From Coxiellaceae bacterium (GTDB lineage Bacteria > Pseudomonadota > Gammaproteobacteria > Coxiellales > Coxiellaceae): 64,000 nt of DNA. Where the stretch lies: NCBI GenBank assembly GCA_029212885.1, contig JARGPC010000001.1:636068-700067 (forward strand). The letters run 5' to 3'. This document shows positions 56,180 to 64,000 of the stretch, one piece after another. The translations under genes and the position numbers were made by a program. The notes beneath the pieces were generated by a model. That model saw only the letters and a program-made list of their open reading frames with translations, was not told the origin of the DNA and did no database searches. Position 1 is the stretch's first letter; every line of letters begins with the position of its first letter.

Positions 56180-57484
56180 ATGAATTCAGAATCAGTAACA
56201 GCTTCAAGTCGGGTGGTTTCTATACCTAATTGGCAACCCTGGGTGGTTTGCTTATCCAGTGCTTTATTCTTCTTTTTTGTTTTTATTCAAATCAATATGT
56301 TTAATGCGGTTAGCCCTTCGTTGATCCAAGCATTTGGTGTTAACGCTGAGCAGCTGGGTCAAATTTCGGCCTCATATTTCTATGGCAATGTGGCCTTCCT
56401 GTTTTTAGCGGGAGTTCTACTTGATCGCTTTTCGACTCGCAACCTTATTATTGCGACATTATCGGCTTGTATTATTGGTACGCTGTTGTTTTCGTTTGCG
56501 ACAGGTTTTTGGTCGGCACTCTTGAGCCGGGTATTGGTGGGGATCGGTGGTGCATTTTGTTTCTTAAGCAGTGTGCGTATTGTGTCACGCTGGTTTCCAC
56601 CGCGTCGTATGGCCCTGGTGATTGGTTTGATTGTGACGATGGCAATGATGGGCGGTATGGTGGCACAAACACCTTTAACAGTATTGACTGATCATTTGGG
56701 CTGGCGTCAAGCGATGTGGATAGATAGCGCGATTGGCATCGGCATGTTGTTCCTCATTATGGTGTTTGTTAAAGATGCGCCTGCAAATTATGACTATGCG
56801 GCAGAAAAAGGACATGTGAGCAACCTCAGCATGTTAGCCTCGATTTTGCAGGTATTAAAAAACCCCCAGAATTGGTTTGCTGGCTTATTTACTTCGATGT
56901 TGAATTTGCCGGTGTTTTTATTAGGCGCTATGTGGGGTGGATTATTATTGGTAGAGTCGCATGGTTTAACTCGGGCTACTGCTAGTACTGTAACGATGAT
57001 GATTTTTGTCGGTATGATTTTTGGCGCGCCATTTTTTGGTTGGCTTTCAGATCGCATGCGTAAGCGTCGTCCTGCGATGATCTTTGGAGCCATCGTGACG
57101 ATTGCTACGTTGATAGCGATTATTTATGTACCGAATTTGAGTTACGATGCATTACTAACATTATTCTTTGTTTTGGGTTTTGCTTCTGGCGCGCAGGTAT
57201 TGGGTTATCCGGTTGTGGCTGAAAGTAATCCGCTGTCATTAACGGGTACGGCAGAAGGTATGGCATCCACCATGATTATGGCGGGTGGTTTTACACAGCC
57301 GTTATTTGGTTGGTTAATGGATATGGGGTGGCATCATCAATTTGTAAATCATATCCCTTTATATACCCCGGCAGCATTTCACCATGCGATGTTAATTATG
57401 CCGATTGCAGCCGTGATTGGGTTGGCCATGTGCTTACTGGCTAAAGAAACAAACTGTCAACACTTGAAGCGAATCGATGACTGA
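56180..57484 (+). CDS. MFS transporter 1 (Pht/amino-acid carrier-like)
   Basis: This 434-residue protein has twelve predicted membrane helices and the MFS loop motif DRFSTRN after helix 2 (near residue 88), with a second copy [14 protein letters not shown] near helix 8. The helix-1 segment [22 protein letters not shown] is characteristic of a carrier group abundant in Legionella and Coxiella (Pht-like amino-acid or nucleoside uptake). The start is ATG 56180. It overlaps the next MFS gene by 8 bp. The substrate cannot be read from sequence. Confidence 0.85.
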   Translation: MNSESVTASSRVVSIPNWQPWVVCLSSALFFFFVFIQINMFNAVSPSLIQAFGVNAEQLGQISASYFYGNVAFLFLAGVLLDRFSTRNLIIATLSACIIGTLLFSFATGFWSALLSRVLVGIGGAFCFLSSVRIVSRWFPPRRMALVIGLIVTMAMMGGMVAQTPLTVLTDHLGWRQAMWIDSAIGIGMLFLIMVFVKDAPANYDYAAEKGHVSNLSMLASILQVLKNPQNWFAGLFTSMLNLPVFLLGAMWGGLLLVESHGLTRATASTVTMMIFVGMIFGAPFFGWLSDRMRKRRPAMIFGAIVTIATLIAIIYVPNLSYDALLTLFFVLGFASGAQVLGYPVVAESNPLSLTGTAEGMASTMIMAGGFTQPLFGWLMDMGWHHQFVNHIPLYTPAAFHHAMLIMPIAAVIGLAMCLLAKETNCQHLKRIDD

Positions 57485-58817
57485 AGTAACAGCAAAACAT
57501 ACATTAAGTGACTCACAACATGAAAGCTACGCAGCTCATCCTTGGCGTGCCTGGGTTGTTGTATTAACGGCTGGCTTATTTTTCTTTTATGAATTTATTC
57601 AAATGAATATGTTCGATGCCATTAGCGGCTCGCTCATTCATGATTTTGGCATTACTGCTGGGAATCTGGGGCAATTATCTTCTTATTATTTTATTGCCAA
57701 TGTGGTTTTCTTATTTCCTGCTGGTATTTTATTGGATCGGTATTCAACGCGTATTGTGATTGTGGTTTCGATGGGCGTTTGTGTGTTGGGTACAGCGTTG
57801 TTATCTTTTGCGCCTAATATGCATTGGGCAATTGCTAGTCGTTTCCTTACTGGGGTCGGCAGCGCATTTTGTTTTTTGAGTAGTATCCGCTTGGCTTCGC
57901 GCTGGTTTGAACCGCGGCATATGGCATTGGTTACGGGTGTGCTGGTGACGATGGCGATGATGGGCGGCATGCTGGCTCAAACGCCTATGTCATTATTGGT
58001 CGCGATATTCTCTTGGCGTGAAACTCTATTGATAGACGCCTTTTTGGGTATCATATTAATGTTGGTGATAGCCAGTATTGTGCGCGATTACCCTGAGGGT
58101 TCGGCTGAGCTGATAAAAGTACAAGAAGCAGAAGCAGAGAAAATCGGTTTTTGGTCTTCGTTGCGTTTGGCTTTTGGTCGTTGGCAAAATTGGACGGCAG
58201 GAGCCTATACCTGCTTAATGAATTTGCCCCTTAGTTTGCTGGGTGGGCTTTATGGAGCGATGTATTTAAAAAGCTCATATGGGCTTAATCAATTGCATGC
58301 CACCAATGTGATATCGATGCTATTTTTGGGTACTATCATTGGCGCGCCGTTAATGGGGTGGTTTTCTGATCGTATACAGCGCCGTCGTAGGCCTATGTTG
58401 ATAGCGGCATTAGCGTCGTTTGCATTAATGCTGTTGGTGGTTTATAGCCACGGCTTGAATTACAGTTCGTTAATTGCTTTGTTTTTGTTGGTTGGTTTTT
58501 TTACCAGCGCACAGGTGTTGTCTTATCCTTGGGTGGCAGAAAACAGTTTAACTGTTATTACGGCAATGTCAGTCAGTGTGGTGAATATTTCAGTGCAGGG
58601 TGGCCAAGCTATTTTTCAACCGATCTTTGGTTATTTGTTGGATAGGCATGCAGCGGTTAGTAGCTCGGGTTTAGTAAGCGCGAATTATTCAATTGCTGAT
58701 TTTAGAGCTGCCTTATTATTGCCGGTGATTGGATTTGTTGCGGCTTTTGTGGCAGCCTATTTAATTAAAGAAAGCTATTGCCGTCATGTTGAAGATTCGG
58801 TGGCTGATACTCCCTAG
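57477..58817 (+). CDS. MFS transporter 2 (paralogue)
   Basis: This 446-residue, twelve-helix MFS protein is clearly paralogous to the previous one, with matching EFIQMNMFDAISGSLIHDFG, LDRYSTRI and GWFSDRIQRRRRPM motifs. The ATG overlaps the upstream stop, so the two arose by tandem duplication and are cotranslated. They probably differ in substrate. It is 16 bp before dsbB. Confidence 0.85.
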   Translation: MTEVTAKHTLSDSQHESYAAHPWRAWVVVLTAGLFFFYEFIQMNMFDAISGSLIHDFGITAGNLGQLSSYYFIANVVFLFPAGILLDRYSTRIVIVVSMGVCVLGTALLSFAPNMHWAIASRFLTGVGSAFCFLSSIRLASRWFEPRHMALVTGVLVTMAMMGGMLAQTPMSLLVAIFSWRETLLIDAFLGIILMLVIASIVRDYPEGSAELIKVQEAEAEKIGFWSSLRLAFGRWQNWTAGAYTCLMNLPLSLLGGLYGAMYLKSSYGLNQLHATNVISMLFLGTIIGAPLMGWFSDRIQRRRRPMLIAALASFALMLLVVYSHGLNYSSLIALFLLVGFFTSAQVLSYPWVAENSLTVITAMSVSVVNISVQGGQAIFQPIFGYLLDRHAAVSSSGLVSANYSIADFRAALLLPVIGFVAAFVAAYLIKESYCRHVEDSVADTP

Positions 58818-58833
58818 GCGTGAGGAATATGAT

Positions 58834-59328
58834 ATGGGGTTAGTTCGCACTTTTTTTGCGATTATTTTTGTTGCCTGTGTGGCATTGTTATCCGTCGGTT
58901 ACTATATCCAATATTTTGATGGTTTATTACCTTGCACGCTGTGTATTTTTCAGCGCATTGCTTATGCGGCGACGGGTGTTATAGCGCTATTGGGTTTGGT
59001 TATCCCTTATCGGCGTAATGGTTTTCGTGTGATTGCTTTTTTTGGTTTATTAACCTCATTAGCAGGTGTTGGTTTGGCGTGGCGTCAAGTGTGGTTGCAG
59101 CATCAGCCATTGGATCCGAATGCGCCTTGTATGCCAGGTTTGTCTTATTTATTTCAAGTGTTTTCATTTCCGCGTGCATTAGGCATGGCCTTACAGGGTA
59201 CGGCTGACTGCGGTCAGGTTCGTTGGACTTTTTGGTCGTTAAGTATGGCTGAGTGGTCATTGGTGTGTTTTATTGGTTTGGCTTTGGCCATGCTATTGGT
59301 GATGTGTTGGCAGCCTAAAAGGGCATGA
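58834..59328 (+). CDS. dsbB: Disulfide bond formation protein DsbB
   Basis: This 164-residue inner-membrane protein with four helices reoxidises DsbA using quinones. The first redox pair is CTLC (Cys34, Cys37) and the second is Cys99 (NAPCMPG) and Cys126 (DCGQVRW). The quinone-region QRIAY after CTLC is present. ATG 58834 has GAGG 8 bp upstream; the MFS stop is 16 bp before it. The Com1-like protein at 16.6 kb is a candidate partner. Confidence 0.93.
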   Translation: MGLVRTFFAIIFVACVALLSVGYYIQYFDGLLPCTLCIFQRIAYAATGVIALLGLVIPYRRNGFRVIAFFGLLTSLAGVGLAWRQVWLQHQPLDPNAPCMPGLSYLFQVFSFPRALGMALQGTADCGQVRWTFWSLSMAEWSLVCFIGLALAMLLVMCWQPKRA

Positions 59329-59344
59329 TGCCAGGAGGTAATTA

Positions 59345-59827
59345 TTGCAAGCACCACTATGGGTTGCATTGATACAAACCTTTCACGTGATGTGTGGTGT
59401 GGTGCTGATTGGTTTAAGTCTCGCCAGTTATTTTTATGTAATGAATAGCATGCGGCGACGTGATGTTGCCTTGGTGTTGTATGCGTTACGCCTTAGTTAC
59501 TACGCTGATATCATTTTTATTCCGTTAATCTTAATTCAAATTATTACCGCTTTGGTGTTGATGATGGCTAAGCATATTGATCTTGCTACGCCGTGGACGG
59601 TGGTGGCCTTTATTGCTTTTGCTGTGGTGGTTGTTTTGTGGATAATTGCTGTGTTTATTAAGTTTGCTTTTGTTCGCTGTTTGCCACACAAGATTAATGC
59701 ATTGTGGTTTCGTATTAGCTACAGCCTGGTCTATGGATTGATGACGTTGATCTTTATTTTGATTGTGCATGATGCGGTGTTGCATCAAACCTATTTTGCA
59801 CCGCTGGTTAGGAGGATGTTGTCATGA
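59345..59827 (+). CDS. DUF2269-like membrane protein
   Basis: This 160-residue protein has four predicted helices and a start of type QTFHVMCGVVLIGLSLASYFYVMNS that parallels the KIIHVISAAILFGTGLGTAFYML start of the gene at 61110, so the two look like relatives in the DUF2269 group. The start is TTG 59345 with a strong AGGAGG site 5-6 bp upstream. It overlaps the SDR gene by 4 bp. Function unknown. Confidence 0.75.
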   Translation: MQAPLWVALIQTFHVMCGVVLIGLSLASYFYVMNSMRRRDVALVLYALRLSYYADIIFIPLILIQIITALVLMMAKHIDLATPWTVVAFIAFAVVVVLWIIAVFIKFAFVRCLPHKINALWFRISYSLVYGLMTLIFILIVHDAVLHQTYFAPLVRRMLS

Positions 59828-61113
59828 AGGTAATGGTGTTAGGTGGTAATGGTTTTATTGCGCGAGCGATCATTTATCGATTATTAGACGCCGGCCATGA
59901 AGTAGTGGTTGCGGTGCGTAAAGGTGCGCACTTATGGCAAGCTGCTGATCCACGCATAGCGGTGATGACTGTCGACTTTATTAAGGAGACCAATAGCGAG
60001 CAATGGTTGCCACGACTCAAGGGCGTTGATGTGGTGATTAATTGCGTTGGTATTTTTCAAACGCCTTCAGCTAAAGACTTGTGGAAAATTCATTACGACA
60101 CCCCCGTCGCTATTTTTAATGCTTGCGTTAAGGCAGGTATAAAGCAAGTGATACAGATGTCAGCATTAGGTGTTGATAAGATTGATGTGGCTTATGCGTC
60201 GAGTAAGTACAAATGTGAACAAGCATTGGCTGAGCTTGCTATTGACTCAGTGACTTGGCGCCCATCGTTTGTGTATGGTGCTGGTAGCTACGGCGGTAGT
60301 TCACTATTTCGCGGTTTGGTGGGCTTGCCGTTTGTGATTCCGTTACCTGGCAAGGCGCAACAAAAAATGCAGCCAGTGCATATTGATGATTTGTCTCGTA
60401 TGGTAGTTGAGTCGGTGGGTTGGACGGGTAAGCATCTATTAACCGCAGTGGGCAGCGAACGTTTAAGTTTAAAATCAATATTAAATAAAATGCGCGGCTG
60501 GTTAGGCTTTAAAAAAGCGATTAATATTTCTGCGCCGATGATGATGATTAAGTTGGTCAGTTGGTTTGGTAATGCTTTTTATAATTCGCCGTTGAGTAGC
60601 ACTGGTACTAAGATGATGCAGCTGGATAATGTTGCTACTGATGATGAGCAACAGACACTACTATCAAAGTTATCCTTTAAGCCGCGTTCGTATAGTGAAG
60701 GTTTATATGCACAGGTTAGCCAGGTGCAGGACCGTTGGCATGCGCGTTTGTTTTTTCTACGGCCAGTATTGCGCTTATCGATTGCATTTTTATGGTTGTG
60801 GAGTGGTTTTATCAGTTGGTTTCATCCGGTGGCGGGGTTGTCGCTATTGTCGGTAACCTCATTATCATTCAGTGGCAAAATGGCGCTTATTGTTGTCGGT
60901 GGTTTGATTGATATCTTGCTGGGTTTATTTACGTTATTAAATAAAAAGCTGGCCTGGGTGGGTAGTTTGCAAATCGCGGTGATGATTATCTATAGCGTTA
61001 TAGCCAGTTGTTTGCCGCTAGCCCTGTGGGCAAATCCGCTAGCGCCGCTAGCAAAAAATATACCGTTGATATTTGCTACTTTGGTAATGATGGCTCTGGA
61101 GAAGCAGCGGTGA
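59824..61113 (+). CDS. SDR/NAD(P)-binding protein fused to a DoxX-like membrane domain
   Basis: This 429-residue fusion has a Rossmann-type N-terminal half (residues 1-270, with GGNGFIARA at 7-15 and YASSKYKCE near 124-132, like atypical SDRs of the NmrA or complex I assembly group). A C-terminal membrane half (about 310-425) has four helices resembling DoxX-like proteins. Such fusions commonly precede a DUF2269 gene, as here, with a 4-bp GTGA overlap. A redox role at the inner membrane is plausible. The substrate is unknown. Confidence 0.82.
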   Translation: MKVMVLGGNGFIARAIIYRLLDAGHEVVVAVRKGAHLWQAADPRIAVMTVDFIKETNSEQWLPRLKGVDVVINCVGIFQTPSAKDLWKIHYDTPVAIFNACVKAGIKQVIQMSALGVDKIDVAYASSKYKCEQALAELAIDSVTWRPSFVYGAGSYGGSSLFRGLVGLPFVIPLPGKAQQKMQPVHIDDLSRMVVESVGWTGKHLLTAVGSERLSLKSILNKMRGWLGFKKAINISAPMMMIKLVSWFGNAFYNSPLSSTGTKMMQLDNVATDDEQQTLLSKLSFKPRSYSEGLYAQVSQVQDRWHARLFFLRPVLRLSIAFLWLWSGFISWFHPVAGLSLLSVTSLSFSGKMALIVVGGLIDILLGLFTLLNKKLAWVGSLQIAVMIIYSVIASCLPLALWANPLAPLAKNIPLIFATLVMMALEKQR

Positions 61114-61580
61114 CTTGGTATGATGCGCTTAAAATAATTCATGTCATCAGTGCGGCGATATTGTTTGGCACGGGTTTGGGTACGGCGTTTTATATGTTGT
61201 TGGTCAATCGTCAAAAAGATACCACCTTGATTGCGCAGGCAACGCGCCAGGTGGTATTTGCTGATTGGCTGTTTACGGGTACATCGGGGGTGGTGCAAGC
61301 GACAACGGGGCTAGCAATGATTTATGTGAAAGGTTATAGCTTTCATTTGCTATGGGTCTGGGGCTCGATTAGTGGCTACTTAATTGCCGGCGCTTGCTGG
61401 TTGCCGGTGGTGTGGTTGCAGATGCGCTGCCGCGATTTGGCTTTGGCGGCCAGTGAATCACAACAGCCTTTGCCAGCTGTATATCACCGCTATTTCACCA
61501 CCTGGTGGATTCTGGGTATTCCTGCATTTCTCGCTTTATTGCTGGTGTTTTTTCTGATGAGCAGCAAGGTAACATTCTGA
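61110..61580 (+). CDS. DUF2269 family integral membrane protein
   Basis: This 156-residue protein has four helices and family hallmarks: KIIHVISAAILFGTGLGTAFYML at the start, VVFADWLFTGTSGVVQATTG in the middle and LIAGACWLPVVWLQMRCRDLA after it. GTG 61110 overlaps the SDR stop and has GGAG upstream; a frame from 61008 would overlap the SDR gene by 106 bp and is not needed. Conserved His/Trp in helices 1 and 2 could bind a cofactor, but that is speculation. Confidence 0.83.
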   Translation: MTWYDALKIIHVISAAILFGTGLGTAFYMLLVNRQKDTTLIAQATRQVVFADWLFTGTSGVVQATTGLAMIYVKGYSFHLLWVWGSISGYLIAGACWLPVVWLQMRCRDLALAASESQQPLPAVYHRYFTTWWILGIPAFLALLLVFFLMSSKVTF

Positions 61581-61705
61581 TATATCATGGTATTCTTTAT
61601 TTTGTGTTAGAGGCCTGGTGCACAGCAAGCTGGCAGGTGATTACTCTTAATCGTTCATATATGTTACAGTAGAGCTTGTGAGAGTAGTTAAAGAGACATT
61701 CCGGC

Positions 61706-62476
61706 ATGGCCAAGTTCCGTCAACAAAACCTTATTATGCTTTGCCGGCAGTTGCTTCTAAACCCAGCATTTCAACTAAAGATACCTGAGCATAAGAAAGA
61801 CGATGACATTGGTCGCACATACTGCGCGCAGGTAGTGTTTACTATTGGCTTACTAAAAAAGCACGCCATGCTCGTTGCTAAAGACTATGAACATGCCGTT
61901 AACGATGATCCTGAATTGACTGCTCTCTTGGCTGACCCAGGTTTTTTGTCGGGTACGAAACGGGTTAAGTTAACTTTGCTTGAAGGCTGGTTTTCGCTAT
62001 TGGCCTATATATCGGATGTACGAGAAGGGTTAGGTGTATTGCGTGGGCATCGTAAGGCTCACGGCGTATCGAACAAAACCACAGATGCTGCTGAGAAGAT
62101 ATTATCTCAGCTATTGTTAACCTGTGCAGAGTTAGACCTGTCACTGGATCCGGGTAATAAAGTGTTGCCGCAAGAAGTGGCAAAGCTGCAATACCTGGCT
62201 GCTATGCAGCGCTTTGGTAAAGTAGCTGCAAAAGAATGTTTGGCAGAGATCCATCGTGGCTATGAACCTGGTTTCTTTATGGGGCATCCGCTAGCTGATG
62301 TGGACTGTCGGCCGCTGTATCTGGTGTATGCAACACATCGAGCACCGACACCAGAACTGCCTCCTTCGCCCCCGCCACCGCCTACACATTTATTATTCGG
62401 TGAATTTGTTGCTGCCGAGCCACCGGAGCTGATGTTATCAAAAGACGGTGTGGCCCATGCGGAGTTTAAGCCTTAA
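61706..62476 (+). CDS. Unrecognised 256-residue protein with Pro-rich segment
   Basis: No known domain is recognised. The N-terminal part (residues 1-170) appears alpha-helical and globular with a conserved-looking WFSLLAYISDVREGLGVL segment. Around residues 210-225 comes a proline run (PELPPSPPPPPTHLL) and then a short acidic tail. There is no signal peptide or membrane segment. It is single, with about 125 bp of upstream sequence that could hold its own promoter. Its stop overlaps the nhaA stop by 4 bp from the opposite strand. A host-directed effector is possible but unsupported by any visible secretion signal. Confidence 0.65.
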   Translation: MAKFRQQNLIMLCRQLLLNPAFQLKIPEHKKDDDIGRTYCAQVVFTIGLLKKHAMLVAKDYEHAVNDDPELTALLADPGFLSGTKRVKLTLLEGWFSLLAYISDVREGLGVLRGHRKAHGVSNKTTDAAEKILSQLLLTCAELDLSLDPGNKVLPQEVAKLQYLAAMQRFGKVAAKECLAEIHRGYEPGFFMGHPLADVDCRPLYLVYATHRAPTPELPPSPPPPPTHLLFGEFVAAEPPELMLSKDGVAHAEFKP

Positions 62477-63681
62477 TATTCTGCGACCTCTCGTGGCTTA
62501 CGCCAGCGAAATTTAAAGATGATGACAGCTATCAGGCAAGAAGCGGCAGATGCTACTAAGATTGACTGTTTGGCAATATCTTCAAACGGTGTTTGGTTGA
62601 ATGCTAATGAACTTAAAAATAAGCTCATGGTAAAGCCAATACCGGTTAAGCAGGCAAAGCCGATTAAGTGGCGGTAATTAGCGCCGGTAGGCATTTCCGA
62701 CCAGCCAAAGAAGGTGCACGCACCAGCAAACAAAAATACGCCAACCGCTTTACCGACGATCAAGCCAAATATAATGCCGAGCGAGACAGGGTTGGCCAAT
62801 TGTACTAAACCAAAATCAGCAAATGGTAAGCCACCATTACAAAACACAAACAGTGGCAAGATGCCATAGGCCACCCAGGGGTGAAGTTTGTTCTCTAAAT
62901 CTTTAAGCGGTGAGTAATGGCTGTCTGATTTACCTTTCATCGGCACAAACAAGCCCACTATCACACCCGCCAAGGTGGCATGAATACCAGACTTTAATAC
63001 ACAAACCCAAATAATGGTGCCAATTAACATATACGGTGCTAAGTTTTCGACCTTGCAGCGATTGAGTACAAATAAAAATACAATCCCCATGGCGGCAACC
63101 ATAAGAGATAGCTCTGAAAGTTTGCCTGTATAAACCAGCGCAATAATCATGATGGCTAAAACATCATCAACAATTGATAGCGCTACCATCGTGACGCGTA
63201 AACTGCGTGGCACCGATTTACCTAATAGAGCGATGACACCAAGCACAAAAGCAATATCTGTTGTAATGGGGATTGGCCAACCGCGCACCATATCAGGGTT
63301 ATGATGAGTGAATAACCAATATAATATAGCGGGAACAATAATGCCGCCAATAGCGCCCATTAAAGGGAGGCGTACTTGTTTTACCTTAGACAGTTCGCCC
63401 TCAATCATTTCACGTTTCATTTCGAGTGCTAGCAGCATAAAAAATATGGCCATTAGCCCATCGTTTAGCCATAGCACCAGTGGTTTTTCGATTACCAATA
63501 AGCCAATGCGGATATGGATAGGTAAGTTAGTGAGGGTCTCATAAGTGCTGCTCAAAGGTGTGTTATTAACGATTAATGCAAATAGCAGTGCAAATAATAG
63601 CAATAGGCCGGAGAACGCTTCTAAGGTTATAAAGCGTTCGATAAAAGATTTATTTTGATTGTTTAAAGTTTCACTACCCAT
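62473..63681 (-). CDS. nhaA: Na+/H+ antiporter NhaA
   Basis: This 402-residue antiporter exchanges Na+ for H+ and controls pH and salt. It has twelve predicted helices. The characteristic segments are LEMKREMIEGEL (near residue 86), PITTDIAFVLGVIALLG (near 137-153, with the transport Asp in TDIAF) and VALSIVDDVLAIMIIAL (near 166-182, with the DD pair). The start overlaps the ilvE stop by 19 bp. Length is close to the family norm. Confidence 0.95.
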   Translation of the reverse strand: MGSETLNNQNKSFIERFITLEAFSGLLLLFALLFALIVNNTPLSSTYETLTNLPIHIRIGLLVIEKPLVLWLNDGLMAIFFMLLALEMKREMIEGELSKVKQVRLPLMGAIGGIIVPAILYWLFTHHNPDMVRGWPIPITTDIAFVLGVIALLGKSVPRSLRVTMVALSIVDDVLAIMIIALVYTGKLSELSLMVAAMGIVFLFVLNRCKVENLAPYMLIGTIIWVCVLKSGIHATLAGVIVGLFVPMKGKSDSHYSPLKDLENKLHPWVAYGILPLFVFCNGGLPFADFGLVQLANPVSLGIIFGLIVGKAVGVFLFAGACTFFGWSEMPTGANYRHLIGFACLTGIGFTMSLFLSSLAFNQTPFEDIAKQSILVASAASCLIAVIIFKFRWRKPREVAEY

Positions 63682-64000
63682 TGGTAAGGATCATCTCTTT
63701 CACACAGTTGTATTGCTCGATAGAGATCATAGACTTGTCTAGTGACCTCGCCTACTTCATTATTACAGAAGATAGTCTCGTTGTCTTTATAATGTATGCT
63801 GCCAATCGGTGTGACAATGGCAGCGGTGCCTGTGCAAAAAACTTCATCGGCGGTTAGCGCTTCTTCAACACTGATCTGTGTTTCTTCGACCTCAATGCCC
63901 AGTTGGTTGCGCGCTAATTGAATCACGCTATCACGGGTAATGCCGGGTAAGATGGCGCCGAGCTGTGGTGTTTTGATTTTATCGCCAAAACGGAAAAAGA
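63663..64000 (-). CDS. ilvE: Branched-chain amino-acid aminotransferase, C-terminal part (cut by window edge)
   Basis: The frame is open to the window edge and ends at 63663, giving about the last 112 residues of a fold-type IV PLP aminotransferase. The segments TPQLGAILPGITRDSVIQLA and EVFCTGTAAIVTPIGSI, with the conserved T-G-T-A phosphate-binding turn, mark the longer (about 350-residue, BCAT-type) IlvE. It transaminates leucine, isoleucine and valine. An internal Met at 63926 is not the start. The gene overlaps nhaA. Confidence 0.92.
   Translation of the reverse strand, partial: FFRFGDKIKTPQLGAILPGITRDSVIQLARNQLGIEVEETQISVEEALTADEVFCTGTAAIVTPIGSIHYKDNETIFCNNEVGEVTRQVYDLYRAIQLCERDDPYQWVVKL

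Noticed and set aside
61008-61109. Longer N-terminus of the second DUF2269 protein
   Set aside because: It would overlap the SDR-DoxX gene by over 100 bp; GTG 61110 fits the family start and has GGAG upstream.

Overview
The window looks like an origin-proximal stretch of a moderately AT-rich gammaproteobacterial chromosome. The gene content points towards Legionellales or Coxiella-like, host-associated bacteria. The clues are a Com1-type DsbA-like protein, a tandem pair of MFS carriers resembling the Legionella/Coxiella amino-acid (Pht-type) family, Sel1-repeat proteins, and hem, mla, gyrB-recF-dnaN-dnaA and ftsYEX/rpoH blocks with gammaproteobacterial order. This placement is inferred from protein appearance only.

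Region by region: 1-4 kb is the 3' part of a nonulosonic (pseudaminic) acid operon: a hexapeptide acyltransferase, a dedicated acyl carrier protein, a small unknown, PseH, PseG, PseI and a PIG-L deacetylase. It ends at a hairpin terminator lying inside the antisense of the next gene. 4-6.7 kb holds two AAA/DUF4143 ATPases; the first is broken by one in-frame stop inside its P-loop. 6.7-18.4 kb carries rsmB, two tandem paralogous outer-membrane beta-barrels, a carbohydrate-sulfotransferase-like protein, a Na/Pi cotransporter, glyS and glyQ (with a 75-bp tandem repeat over the glyQ leader), com1/dsbA-like and rpoH.

18.36-18.98 kb is a 624-bp intergenic region with four perfect DnaA boxes, two of them facing each other, between very AT-rich segments. 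Hand-counted strand composition changes across it, and it separates rpoH from ftsYEX, genes that are normally adjacent. I read it as the best candidate for the chromosomal origin. A perfect 16-bp parS site lies 12 kb away, between gyrB and recF. 19-35 kb contains a PAS-GGDEF protein, ftsX-ftsE-ftsY, an M16 peptidase pair, rsmD, an S41 protease, gyrB, recF, dnaN and dnaA. dnaA here has a DnaA box in its leader but no room for a full origin beside it.

35-48.8 kb holds a secreted nucleoside-hydrolase-like protein, an Mla-type lipid ABC transporter (STAS-permease fusion, ATPase, MCE protein, PqiC-like lipoprotein), pyrB, ruvX, algH, pckA, yggS, yggT, trxA, rho and phoB with a phoR that lacks membrane segments. 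48.8-56 kb is a leftward block with hemC, a Sel1/DUF2059 gene, hemD, hemX and hemY, plus an acyltransferase, a secreted unknown and thymidine kinase. 56-64 kb has two overlapping MFS genes, dsbB, a DUF2269/SDR-DoxX/DUF2269 module, an unrecognised 256-residue protein, nhaA and the 3' part of ilvE. Palindromic intergenic repeats with GTCATCCCGG/CCGGGATGAC ends are scattered through the window. I saw no tRNA or rRNA genes, no CRISPR arrays and no insertion sequences.
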